This document shows positions 17,666 to 25,929 of a stretch of DNA of 49,879 bases, piece after piece (position 1 is the stretch's first letter; every line of letters begins with the position of its first letter). A program made the position numbers and the translations under genes. The notes below the pieces were generated by a model. The model did no database searches, had not been told where the DNA came from, and saw only the letters and a list, made by a program, of their open reading frames with translations. The stretch is from an uncultured Pelagibacteraceae bacterium (GTDB lineage Bacteria > Pseudomonadota > Alphaproteobacteria > Pelagibacterales > Pelagibacteraceae), in contig CACPQC010000003.1 of assembly GCA_902635975.1 (NCBI GenBank), positions 1-49,879 of the forward strand, in the 5' to 3' direction.

Positions 17666-18245
17666 ATTATTAATCTTAATTATATTTATACTAACCGGAT
17701 GCTCATCAATACCTAATAATACAGCTAATAGCTGTTCTATTTTTAATGAAAGATATCTTTGGTATAAACATACCAAAAAGGTAGAAAGAGAATGGGGTAC
17801 ACCAATATATATTCAATTAGCGATTATTAAAATGGAGTCTGATTTTGATTGGTTAGCTAAGCCACCAAGACAAAAAATTTTTAAAGTAATACCTTTTAAA
17901 AGACCTTCAAGTTCATTTGGATATTCACAGGCAGTCAGGGGAACATGGGAACAGTATAAAAAAGAAACAGGAAATAAATTTGCAACAAGAGCAAGATTTA
18001 AGGATAGTGTCGATTTTATTGGATGGTATACAAGCAAAACTGAAAATATTCTAAAAATTTCAAAAAAAGATGCATTTAGACAATATCTCGCTTATCATGA
18101 GGGATGGGGAAACTATAAATATTATAAAAAAAATAAAAAAGTGATTAGATTAGCTAAAAAAGTGGAGAAACAATCTAATATTTATAAAAAACAACTGTCC
18201 AGATGTAAAAATACTCTTAATAAGAATAAATATATTATTTTTTAA
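17646..18245 (+). CDS. Lytic-transglycosylase-like lipoprotein
   Basis: The N-terminus has a lipoprotein signal: basic MVTLKNK, hydrophobic LLILIIFILTG and lipid-acceptor Cys19 in LTGC. The mature part resembles a lysozyme-fold transglycosylase (SLT-like) of a subgroup found in alphaproteobacteria. It has a candidate catalytic Glu64 in IIKMESDFDW, the family-like GYSQAVRGTWEQY and a YHEGWGNY block. It probably cleaves peptidoglycan at the outer membrane. The length is 199 residues. It overlaps the VanZ-like gene by 20 bases and converges on the RND pump gene with an 11-base overlap. The enzymatic assignment rests on these motifs only. Confidence 0.75.
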   Translation: MVTLKNKLLILIIFILTGCSSIPNNTANSCSIFNERYLWYKHTKKVEREWGTPIYIQLAIIKMESDFDWLAKPPRQKIFKVIPFKRPSSSFGYSQAVRGTWEQYKKETGNKFATRARFKDSVDFIGWYTSKTENILKISKKDAFRQYLAYHEGWGNYKYYKKNKKVIRLAKKVEKQSNIYKKQLSRCKNTLNKNKYIIF

Positions 18246-21200
18246 ACAATTCTTTCCTTAGCTCTAAATCAACTGAATCAATTCTTTTGGTATTTTTTGC
18301 TAATGCTAGATACATTGTTGGTGTCACAAATAAAGTAAAAAACGTTGAAATTATCATTCCTCCTAAGATTGTTGAGCCTACTGCCAATCTAGAGCCCTCA
18401 CCAGCACCTGGGCCAACATTTCCTATAACTAAAGGTAACATCGCAATCATTGTACTCAATGATGTCATTATTATAGGTCTAAATCTTATTAAACACGCTT
18501 CTTTAACTGCTGAGAAAATATTTTTTCCTGTAGCTCTTATTTGATTAGTATAATCGACGATTAAAATACTGTTTTTTGTTGAAATGCCTATTAGTATGAT
18601 CAAAGCGATTTGAGAAAAAATATTCACTGAACTATTTAAAAAAAGTATAAACACTAATCCTCCAAAAATAGCCAATGGGACAGTCAATATTATTATAAAT
18701 GGATGTATAAAAGAGTTGAATGTTGCGGCCATTACCAAATAGGCAGTTAGCAAAGCTAAAGCAAATATCATAAATAATTCATTACTTGTTTCCTTAATTT
18801 CCTCAGATTTTCCCTTCCAGGCAATTTGATTTTTTGGGGCTATATCGGCCATTACATTTTCAAAGAACTTAATTGCTTCAGTTAAAGTGTACCCTTCATT
18901 TATGTTTGCCGAGATAGTCACTGCTCTTTGTCGGTTATATCGAGCCAGTTGTTTAGCAGTTCCCTCATTCTTAAAACTTATAAGATTTGCCATGGAAATC
19001 AGTTTTGCGTTTGTTTCCGAACGCACAAATATTTTAGAAATTCCATCTTTGTTTCTTCTATCAGATATGTATTGCTGAACAATTATTGGGTATTCTTTGC
19101 CTAATTTATTAAAGGTAGTGATCTTTTTACCACCATATAAAGTTTCAAGCGTTTCACCTATTGTTTTAGTTGAAACTCCTAGATCTTTAGCTTTATTTTT
19201 GTTTACAATTAACTTTACTTCAGGTTTATTACGGTTGTAATCTGATTCAATTCTAGATAGATTTTTATTAGACCTGAGTGATCTAATCACTTTTTTTTGT
19301 ATCAACTCTAGTTCATCATAAGTATTTCCATAGATTACCATCTGAACAGGTTTGTTGTAGTTGGATACTCTAATTGATTGAGGCGATATAGGGAATGCTA
19401 AAGCCTGTGGTAAAGTTACAATTTTTCCAATTGCTTCTCGAAGGACAACTTGCTGACTTTTTTCTCTTTTTTTCCAGTCATCGAGGAGAGCAATAATAAT
19501 AAAGCTATTATATGAATTCGCAGAATTTCCAAAACCTGGTACTCTCATTATAAATCTTGAATATGGACTATTCTCAGCTTGGAGGAGTGGAAGCAACCTT
19601 GCCTCAACCTTTTGAGCTTGTTCTTGAGTATACTCAAATGAGCTTCCCTCATCTGTTGCTCCAATAATTAAGTAAGCCCCACGGTCCTCCATAGGCAGCA
19701 ATTCTTTTTTTGAAAAATTAAATAATAACGCTGATGTTATCATTATGAATATTATAAAAACACCAACTGATTTAGCTTTATTTACAACAACTTCTAATGA
19801 ATCCTCATAAAAATTAGAAAAACTAGAAAAAATTTTATCAAATTTTTGAACAAAAATTTTCTTAGATTTTTTCTTGTTTAAAAATTTACTTGCAAGCATT
19901 GGTGACAAGGTTAGTGCCACAAAAGAGGATATAATAATTGAAAAAGATAATGCAATAGCAGTTTCTTTAAACAATGTTCCTGTTATACCTTCTATAAAAA
20001 TCAGAGGCAAAAAAACAGCTACCAAAATTAAAGTTGTGGCTATTATCGCAAAAGAAATTTGTTTAGAACCTTTATAAGCTGCTACCAAAGGTGTTTCTCC
20101 GTTTTCTATCCTTCTGTATATTGCATCTGTCATAATCACCGAGTCGTCAGTAATAATGCCTATTGCCAGGATAAAACTTAAGAGAACAAAAATATTTATT
20201 GATAGTCCAAATATATAAAGTCCTAAAAATGAGGCTATTAAACTAACAGGTAAAGCAATGGCAGGTACCACTACCGCTTTTAGGCTTCCTAAAAATAAGT
20301 AAATTATTAATACAACTAAAACAAAAGCAATTATTAAGGTTTTGTAAACTTCTTCAATAGCTGCTTCAACATAATTTGCCCTATTAAAAGAGACTCTTAA
20401 ATCTAGTTCTTCAGGCAAAGACTTTTTTACCTCAATAATTTTTTTTTTAATATTTTTTGAAAGCTCAACTGTGGAAGCCCCACTTTTCGCATAAATACCT
20501 ATTCCAACAGTCTTTAAATTTATTTGATCTTTTGTTTGTGCTTTAAAAAGAGTTTTTTCTGAAACTGGACCGAATTCTACATTTGCAACATCTGATAATA
20601 AAATAACTTTATTGTCATTTTTTTTTATAGGTAATTGTTTAATAGACTCAATATCGTTGTAAGATTTATCTAAATTCAAAGTAAGATCAATGTTATCCGC
20701 TTCTAGTGTTCCGGCCGGTAGACTTATATTTTCCCCACGTAATGCGATTTCAACTTCTTGTATTGTCAGATCATTTGCTGCTAATTTAATTGGATCAACC
20801 CATACTCTGATACTCAGCTCTCTTAATCCTCCAACTCTTATTCTCCCAACATTTTTTACACTGGAAAATTGGTCTATTAAAAAACGCTCAGCATAATCTC
20901 CTAATTCTAAATCACTCCAAGTTGATGATGACAAAGATAACCACATTGTTGTTGTAAAGCCTGCTGCTCTTTTTAATATTTGGGGAGGATTGGACTCAGA
21001 GGGAAGATTGTCAGCAATTCTTGCCACACGCTCTCTAATATCATTCGCTGCGTTATCTAAATCTATGCTTGTATCAAACTCAATATTTATTGTGCTTCTG
21101 CCATTCTCTGATTTAGAATCTATATTTTTTATACCCTCTGCGCCACCAATGACATCTTCTACTACTTGAGTTATTTCTTGATCAACAATAGAAGCTGAAG

Positions 21201-21363
21201 CAGATTTGTAATCAACTTGCACTTGAACAACTGGTGGCTGGATACCACTTGGTAGCTCTCTGACAGGTAATTTCCAAAAAACGAATAAACCAAAAACAAT
21301 TAAAATTAGAGACATTACCCAGGATACGGTCGGTCTTTTAATGCTTAATTCTGTGATGAACAT
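18235..21363 (-). CDS. RND-family efflux pump, inner-membrane transporter
   Basis: This is a full-length proton-driven RND transporter (1042 residues) of the AcrB/MexB-type hydrophobe/amphiphile group. It starts with the typical FITELSIKRPTVSWVMSLIL helix. Two large periplasmic loops follow the first and seventh membrane helices. The proton-relay aspartate pair is in the fourth-helix motif AIGIITDDSVIMTDAIYRRIENG. The GPGAGEGSRLAVGSTILGG stretch near the C-terminus is a family hallmark. Its start directly follows the adaptor stop with no gap. No outer-membrane factor (TolC) gene is in the window. Substrates cannot be predicted. Confidence 0.95.
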   Translation of the reverse strand: MFITELSIKRPTVSWVMSLILIVFGLFVFWKLPVRELPSGIQPPVVQVQVDYKSASASIVDQEITQVVEDVIGGAEGIKNIDSKSENGRSTINIEFDTSIDLDNAANDIRERVARIADNLPSESNPPQILKRAAGFTTTMWLSLSSSTWSDLELGDYAERFLIDQFSSVKNVGRIRVGGLRELSIRVWVDPIKLAANDLTIQEVEIALRGENISLPAGTLEADNIDLTLNLDKSYNDIESIKQLPIKKNDNKVILLSDVANVEFGPVSEKTLFKAQTKDQINLKTVGIGIYAKSGASTVELSKNIKKKIIEVKKSLPEELDLRVSFNRANYVEAAIEEVYKTLIIAFVLVVLIIYLFLGSLKAVVVPAIALPVSLIASFLGLYIFGLSINIFVLLSFILAIGIITDDSVIMTDAIYRRIENGETPLVAAYKGSKQISFAIIATTLILVAVFLPLIFIEGITGTLFKETAIALSFSIIISSFVALTLSPMLASKFLNKKKSKKIFVQKFDKIFSSFSNFYEDSLEVVVNKAKSVGVFIIFIMITSALLFNFSKKELLPMEDRGAYLIIGATDEGSSFEYTQEQAQKVEARLLPLLQAENSPYSRFIMRVPGFGNSANSYNSFIIIALLDDWKKREKSQQVVLREAIGKIVTLPQALAFPISPQSIRVSNYNKPVQMVIYGNTYDELELIQKKVIRSLRSNKNLSRIESDYNRNKPEVKLIVNKNKAKDLGVSTKTIGETLETLYGGKKITTFNKLGKEYPIIVQQYISDRRNKDGISKIFVRSETNAKLISMANLISFKNEGTAKQLARYNRQRAVTISANINEGYTLTEAIKFFENVMADIAPKNQIAWKGKSEEIKETSNELFMIFALALLTAYLVMAATFNSFIHPFIIILTVPLAIFGGLVFILFLNSSVNIFSQIALIILIGISTKNSILIVDYTNQIRATGKNIFSAVKEACLIRFRPIIMTSLSTMIAMLPLVIGNVGPGAGEGSRLAVGSTILGGMIISTFFTLFVTPTMYLALAKNTKRIDSVDLELRKELFKK

Positions 21364-22233
21364 TTATTTATTTATAGGTTTAATTTTCCCTTTAGGTCGG
21401 ACTTTTTTTAGACCTTCGGCTACTATAATGTCTCCTTCATTTAAACCAGAAATAATTTCAATATTTTTGTTAGATCTTATTCCTGTGGCGACATTTATTT
21501 TATTTGCAATATTTTTGTCAGAAATTTTATAGACAAAAGATTTATCACCTTCTACCATAATACTCGTATCTGGCACTCCAACAGAAGTTCTTAAATTAAA
21601 TTTAATACTTACTTCTAATAAAGATCCTGAAATTAATTCTAAATTTCCATTTTCTACTTTAATTCTACATAATAAGCTTCTTGTATCTGCATTTATTCTA
21701 CTTGAGACAAAATCTATTTCACCTTGAAAAATTTTATCTTTATAACTTGAAATTTTCACTTCTACAGGCAGCCCTCTTTGAATAGAGGCAGAATAATTTT
21801 CTGGAATTTTTATATCTGAATAGATTGTTGAATTATCGTCTAGTGTTATTATAAATATATTGTCAGAAACAAGTATATCTTCAGTTAAGCCAGTATATCC
21901 CAGTACACCATCAAAAGGAGCTAAAATATTTCCACTTTTAAGTTTTATTAAAACATCACCCTCTTTTACAAAATCTTTGAATTTCAAATCCTCATATAGG
22001 TCTTCTCTCTTAATCTTAAAAGTTTTAGATTTTTTTGAAACAGCAGTCCCAAAAGTTTCTATTTTTTCAGAGAATTCAAGTTTTTTTACCTCGGTAACTA
22101 TTATTCCCGGGGGTGGTTGTTTACTGAATTTTTTTTTGAAGTGGTTACCAATCATTGTTCTCGCAATTATTACAATTGCTATAATTAAAAAGAATATTGA
22201 TATAATAGAAACAATTTTTGTAGATTTTTTCAT
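21364..22233 (-). CDS. RND periplasmic adaptor subunit, short form without hairpin
   Basis: This membrane-fusion (adaptor) protein has an N-terminal membrane anchor (residues about 8-28) and the usual lipoyl, beta-barrel and membrane-proximal parts. The two lipoyl half-motifs, VKEGDVLIKLK (89-99) and ILAPFDGVLG (103-112), are joined by only about three residues. In standard adaptors some 60-100 residues of alpha-helical hairpin lie between them and contact TolC. At 289 residues the protein is correspondingly shorter than the common 360-400. The rest, including SSRINADTRSLLCRIKVEN and GLNEGDIIVAEGL, is ordinary. It sits six bases after the sulfurtransferase gene and abuts the pump gene. The adaptor identity is secure; the missing hairpin is inferred from motif spacing. 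Confidence 0.9.
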   Translation of the reverse strand: MKKSTKIVSIISIFFLIIAIVIIARTMIGNHFKKKFSKQPPPGIIVTEVKKLEFSEKIETFGTAVSKKSKTFKIKREDLYEDLKFKDFVKEGDVLIKLKSGNILAPFDGVLGYTGLTEDILVSDNIFIITLDDNSTIYSDIKIPENYSASIQRGLPVEVKISSYKDKIFQGEIDFVSSRINADTRSLLCRIKVENGNLELISGSLLEVSIKFNLRTSVGVPDTSIMVEGDKSFVYKISDKNIANKINVATGIRSNKNIEIISGLNEGDIIVAEGLKKVRPKGKIKPINK

Positions 22234-22239
22234 ATTCGT

Positions 22240-23055
22240 TTAAACTTTCCCATACTCAGCCCAAGAGCCATCGTAAATACATGGACGATACTTATCATTT
22301 ATTAAAGAATAAGCTAGTGCCAAAACGCATGCAGTAACACCAGATCCACATGAGAAAACAATCTCTATTTCTTCACTATTTTTTATATAAGCATCAAAAA
22401 TCATTTGAAGATCTTTTTTATTTTTGAAAGTTTTGTCATCATTTAAACATTCATTAAAAGGTAAACACAAAGAATTTTTTATGTTACCACTTCGTAAACC
22501 TTTTCGTGGCTCTGGTATTTTTCCCTCAAATCTTTCTCTGCTTCTTGCATCAATTACTTTGAATTCTTGCGTATCTATGTTTTGATCAATCATTTTCATA
22601 TTCTTTATCAATTCTTTATTTTCTAATCCTTTGTATTCACTTATTTCAATTTTCTTTAAATCCTTAGTAATTTTTCTTTTTTCTTTTATCCATTTTTTTA
22701 ATCCCCCATTTAAAACATGGACCATTTCAGAGTTGTGTCCAAAATAAATAAAATTAAACCAACATCTACAAGAGCTGATAACATCAGAGTTATCGTAAAT
22801 GATGATTTTATCATCATTTTTAATTCCCATTTTAGATACTATTTCTTCCCAGTCTATTTTTTCTACCAACATATGAGGTAAGCCAGTGTTTTTTTTTGAA
22901 TTTTTATCTAGATCAAAAAAAACTGCATTTGGAATATGCTCTTTTTTATATTCTTCGAATCCAACCCTTTTAGTTTGGGGCATATGCCATGAACAATCAA
23001 TTATTTTGACGTCATTAAGATTTTTGTCTAGCCAGTCTGTTTCTACCAAAGACAT
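22240..23055 (-). CDS. sseA: 3-mercaptopyruvate/thiosulfate sulfurtransferase
   Basis: This tandem-rhodanese enzyme moves sulfur from mercaptopyruvate (or thiosulfate) to thiophilic acceptors. The N-terminal inactive rhodanese domain covers about residues 1-135 (VKIIDCSWHMPQTKR). The C-terminal catalytic one contains DARSRERFEGKIPEPRKGLRSG and the active-site loop CGSGVTAC with the nucleophilic cysteine. The CG-S-G-V-T-A form favours mercaptopyruvate over thiosulfate. The length of 271 residues is usual. It lies one base after msrA and six bases before the RND adaptor, so it belongs to their operon. Confidence 0.92.
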   Translation of the reverse strand: MSLVETDWLDKNLNDVKIIDCSWHMPQTKRVGFEEYKKEHIPNAVFFDLDKNSKKNTGLPHMLVEKIDWEEIVSKMGIKNDDKIIIYDNSDVISSCRCWFNFIYFGHNSEMVHVLNGGLKKWIKEKRKITKDLKKIEISEYKGLENKELIKNMKMIDQNIDTQEFKVIDARSRERFEGKIPEPRKGLRSGNIKNSLCLPFNECLNDDKTFKNKKDLQMIFDAYIKNSEEIEIVFSCGSGVTACVLALAYSLINDKYRPCIYDGSWAEYGKV

Positions 23056-23056
23056 T

Positions 23057-23500
23057 TTATCTCTTTTCTAAATATTTTTGATGGTATTCCTCAGCTGTAC
23101 AGTAATTCTTAAGTAAAGAAATTTTTGTAACAACTTTTCCTGATAATCTTTCATTCGTATCTTTCAACACCTTTTCAGCAATAATTTTTTGCTTATTATT
23201 TAAGTAAAAAATTTCACTTCTGTATTGTGTACCAAAATCCGGTCCTTGGGAGTTTAAAGTAGTTGGATCATGAATTTGAAAAAAAATTTTCAAAATCTTT
23301 TCATAGCTTATTATTTTTTCATCAAAATCAAGTTTGACAACTTCAGCATGGTTTGTTTTGCCTGTACATACTTCTTTGTAAGAAGTTGTAGGGTTATCGC
23401 CACCACAATAACCAACCTCTGTTTTAATAATTCCCTCGATTTTACTAAATTTAATTTCTGGCCCCCAAAAACACCCAAGTGCTAAAACTGCTATTTCCAT
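23057..23500 (-). CDS. msrA: Peptide methionine-S-sulfoxide reductase
   Basis: MsrA reduces S-form methionine sulfoxide in proteins with electrons from thioredoxin. The catalytic motif GCFWG is at residues 9-13 (ALGCFWGPEIKF). GYCGGDNPTTSYKEVCTGKTNHAEVV and DPTTLNSQGPDFGTQYRS follow, all diagnostic. The resolving cysteine is probably in the C-terminal KNYCTAEEYHQKYL. At 147 residues it is a compact MsrA. It is the first gene of a minus-strand operon with sseA and an RND efflux pair, which hints at an oxidative or thiol-stress theme. Confidence 0.97.
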   Translation of the reverse strand: MEIAVLALGCFWGPEIKFSKIEGIIKTEVGYCGGDNPTTSYKEVCTGKTNHAEVVKLDFDEKIISYEKILKIFFQIHDPTTLNSQGPDFGTQYRSEIFYLNNKQKIIAEKVLKDTNERLSGKVVTKISLLKNYCTAEEYHQKYLEKR

Positions 23501-23535
23501 TGATTATCAAATAAATTAATTTACAAATTATTCAT

Positions 23536-24420
23536 ATGCTTAGTAAAAATCAATTGGGTTTTTTGTACATGTTTATGTCCATTTGTGCCTTTTCTTTAAT
23601 GGATATTATAGTCAAATGGTCTGTTGATTATCCAATTGGGCAAGTATTGTTTTTTAGAGGCTTTTTTGGAATAATTTTTTATTTTTTTATTATTCCAAAG
23701 GAAAGGCTCCATAATTTTTATCAGACTAAGAGACCAGGTTTACATTTGCTAAGATGCACCTCTGGATTAATTGCTCTAGTATCAATATTTATTGCATTGC
23801 GAGAATTACCTTTAGCAACAGTTGTAAGTATATCTTTTGCAGCACCGATATTTACTACAATCTTTTCAATTTTTTTATTAAATGAAAAAGTTGGTATTTT
23901 TAGATGGCTAGCAGTGATTATAGGTTTCATTGGAATTTTGATTATAACAGAACCTGGAATAAGTGAGTTAAATATCTATTACATCTTTCCAATAATTTTT
24001 TGTTTAGGACTTTCTTATGTAGCAATAACAATTAGACAACTTTCCTCAACTGAACCAGTATGGTTAATTTCTTTTTATTTTTCTCTATCAATTATGATAT
24101 TAAGTTTTTTTACTATTCCACAAGGGTGGGTGATGCCAAGCTTTAATCATTTGATTTTATTATCTTTTGTTGGAATTTTTGGCGGCGTTGCTAATTTGTG
24201 GTTAAGTCAGTCCTATAAGTACTCAGAAGTCTCACTTGTTACTCCACTTAAATATTTGGCGTTAGTTTTTGCGATATTTTTTGGCTATTTAATTTGGGAT
24301 GAAATTCCAACAATCAAAACACTTTTTGGAGCTTTCTTAGTAATAATTTCAACATTAATAATTTTTAGAAGAGAGATTTATAAAAAAAAAGTTGTTACAC
24401 CTGAGCCTTTAAATGACTAA
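23536..24420 (+). CDS. DMT-family (EamA) transporter
   Basis: This is a ten-helix drug/metabolite transporter made of two EamA repeats (about residues 7-138 and 150-285). Typical signs are the start FLYMFMSICAFSLMDIIVKW, the FFRGFFGIIFYF helix, ALRELPLATVVSISFAAPIFTTIFS with LLNEKVG, and the equivalent second-repeat region YSEVSLVTPLKYLALVFAI. The length of 294 residues is standard. The substrate is unknown; relatives export amino acids, nucleosides or other small metabolites. Its end overlaps the glycosylase gene by eight bases. Confidence 0.92.
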   Translation: MLSKNQLGFLYMFMSICAFSLMDIIVKWSVDYPIGQVLFFRGFFGIIFYFFIIPKERLHNFYQTKRPGLHLLRCTSGLIALVSIFIALRELPLATVVSISFAAPIFTTIFSIFLLNEKVGIFRWLAVIIGFIGILIITEPGISELNIYYIFPIIFCLGLSYVAITIRQLSSTEPVWLISFYFSLSIMILSFFTIPQGWVMPSFNHLILLSFVGIFGGVANLWLSQSYKYSEVSLVTPLKYLALVFAIFFGYLIWDEIPTIKTLFGAFLVIISTLIIFRREIYKKKVVTPEPLND

Positions 24421-25048
24421 TGTTCCTAAATATTGGAATAAAGCAAAAAAGTATTTGTCCAAAAAAGATAAAGTTATGGCAAATTTGATTAAAAGATATC
24501 AAAGCCCTACAGAGACAATATTAACATCCAGAAGAGATATTTTCTTTTCATTATGCAAGAGTATAATTGGACAACAAATAAGCGTAGCTGCTGCCAATTC
24601 AGTTTTCCTAAAATTTAAAAAAAAATGTAAGAACAAAATTAATGCAAAAACAGTAAAAAAATTATCCTCAATTCAATTAAAAAGTTGTGGATTAAGTAAA
24701 CAAAAAGTTAATGGAATAAAAAGCTTATCTAAACAAATATTAGATAAGAGCTTTGACCCAAAACTTATTGCCAGCATGAATGATGATGAGGCGATAATTT
24801 ATCTTTCTAATTTAAGACAAATTGGAAGATGGTCCGCTGAGATGATATTATTATTTACTTACAACAGACCAAACATTTGGCCGATACAAGACATAGGATT
24901 ATTAAGAGCAATCTCAAAAAATTATAATAAGAGTTATTTACCACCAGATACATTTATCAATTTATTGAATAAAAGGTTTTCACCATATTGTTCGGTCGCA
25001 ACCTGGTATCTTTGGCGCAGTATTGATCCAGAGCCGATACAGTATTAA
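24413..25048 (+). CDS. alkA: DNA-3-methyladenine glycosylase II (AlkA-like)
   Basis: This helix-hairpin-helix base-excision glycosylase removes alkylated purines from DNA. Visible elements are IIGQQISVAAANSVF at about residues 52-66, LKSCGLSKQKVNGIKSLS, the hairpin LRQIGRWSAEMILLF, and the catalytic aspartate in WPIQDIGLLRAI. At 211 residues it is the short form lacking the N-terminal extra domain of E. coli AlkA. It overlaps the DMT gene by eight bases and the convergent DUF1330 gene by four, with both stop codons inside TTAA. Substrate range among alkylated bases is inferred from the family. Confidence 0.92.
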   Translation: MTNVPKYWNKAKKYLSKKDKVMANLIKRYQSPTETILTSRRDIFFSLCKSIIGQQISVAAANSVFLKFKKKCKNKINAKTVKKLSSIQLKSCGLSKQKVNGIKSLSKQILDKSFDPKLIASMNDDEAIIYLSNLRQIGRWSAEMILLFTYNRPNIWPIQDIGLLRAISKNYNKSYLPPDTFINLLNKRFSPYCSVATWYLWRSIDPEPIQY

Positions 25049-25332
25049 TTACCCTCGACAAGCTGATGATGTCTTACGACATGATCTTTTAAAATATTAT
25101 GAGCTTTTTGATATTCTGTTGAGTCGTAACACTTTACGGCAGTATCATAATCGGGAAACTCAACTACAACTGTCCTGGGCGATTCAACCCCATCATTAGT
25201 TCTATTTTTTCCACCTCTAACTAAGAATTTACCAGAAAATTTTTCTATAGCAGGCTTAGCTTTGCCAGTATACTCTTTAAGTTTTTCAAAATTATTGATT
25301 TTTTCATATATACAAACCCAATAACCCTTCAT
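25045..25332 (-). CDS. DUF1330 family protein
   Basis: This small protein of 95 residues belongs to the DUF1330 group of ferredoxin-like (dimeric alpha-beta barrel) fold proteins, whose biochemical role is not known. The family pattern is clear: an initial GYWV strand, then KLKEYTGKAKPAIEKFSGKFLVRGG, then TVVVEFPDYDTAVKCYDSTEYQ. A strong AAAGGAGAA ribosome-binding site precedes the ATG. It is monocistronic, divergent from the phosphoribosyltransferase and convergent with alkA. Confidence 0.9.
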   Translation of the reverse strand: MKGYWVCIYEKINNFEKLKEYTGKAKPAIEKFSGKFLVRGGKNRTNDGVESPRTVVVEFPDYDTAVKCYDSTEYQKAHNILKDHVVRHHQLVEGN

Positions 25333-25374
25333 AATTCTCCTTTTTTAATTTTTTTTTTATGATACCAAATTTTA

Positions 25375-25902
25375 ATGACAAATAAATTAATAGTCACTTT
25401 TGAAGAATATAACAAAATTGTCGAAAAATTAGCAATACTTATACATCAAAATTATAAACCAACAGTACTTGTTGGCATAATGAGAGGAGCTGCACCCATT
25501 ATAGATATTTTGTCACGAATTTTAAAGTTACCAATAGCCTATATAGTAATTCAAAGTTACTCTGGGAAAGGCACCGAAGATAAACAGGGAGAATTAATGT
25601 TTGCAAGGGAAATAAGTTCTTTAGCAAATCGTGACGATTTTAAACGAGTACTTTTAATTGACGATTTATCTGACACAGGATTAACGCTTAATAAAAGTAT
25701 TGAATGGTTAAAAAACTATGGCCCAACAAAAGACTTCATTAAAGAAGTAAAAACCGCATGTTTGTGGAAAAAAAAATCATCAACATTTGAACCAGATTTT
25801 TGTCCTATAAAATTGAACTCTGATCCTTGGATTGTTCAACCAACAGAGCATTATGAAGAAATATCTATAAAAAAAATTATAGAAAAAAATAAAAAGGGCT
25901 AG
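25375..25902 (+). CDS. Purine-type phosphoribosyltransferase
   Basis: This type I phosphoribosyltransferase is likely to salvage a purine base (hypoxanthine, xanthine or guanine) with PRPP. The PRPP-binding loop VLLIDDLSDTGLTL is at about residues 104-117, and an early LVGIMRGAAPIIDILS carries the pyrophosphate loop. The late PWIVQPTEHYEE resembles xanthine-guanine enzymes. At 175 residues it is typical. The convergent gene is a purine permease, which supports a purine-salvage role. Its stop codon lies inside the stem of the downstream terminator. Base preference is not certain. Confidence 0.8.
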   Translation: MTNKLIVTFEEYNKIVEKLAILIHQNYKPTVLVGIMRGAAPIIDILSRILKLPIAYIVIQSYSGKGTEDKQGELMFAREISSLANRDDFKRVLLIDDLSDTGLTLNKSIEWLKNYGPTKDFIKEVKTACLWKKKSSTFEPDFCPIKLNSDPWIVQPTEHYEEISIKKIIEKNKKG

Positions 25903-25922
25903 ATAAAACCAGCCCTTTTTTT
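25891..25922. terminator. Bidirectional intrinsic terminator
   Basis: AAAAAGGGCT (25891-25900) and AGCCCTTTTT (25911-25920) form a perfect 10-bp stem with a 10-base loop and a T run after it. It lies between the convergent phosphoribosyltransferase and purine permease genes and can act on both strands. The phosphoribosyltransferase stop codon TAG (25900-25902) overlaps the stem. Confidence 0.88.
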
Positions 25923-25929
25923 AAAAACT

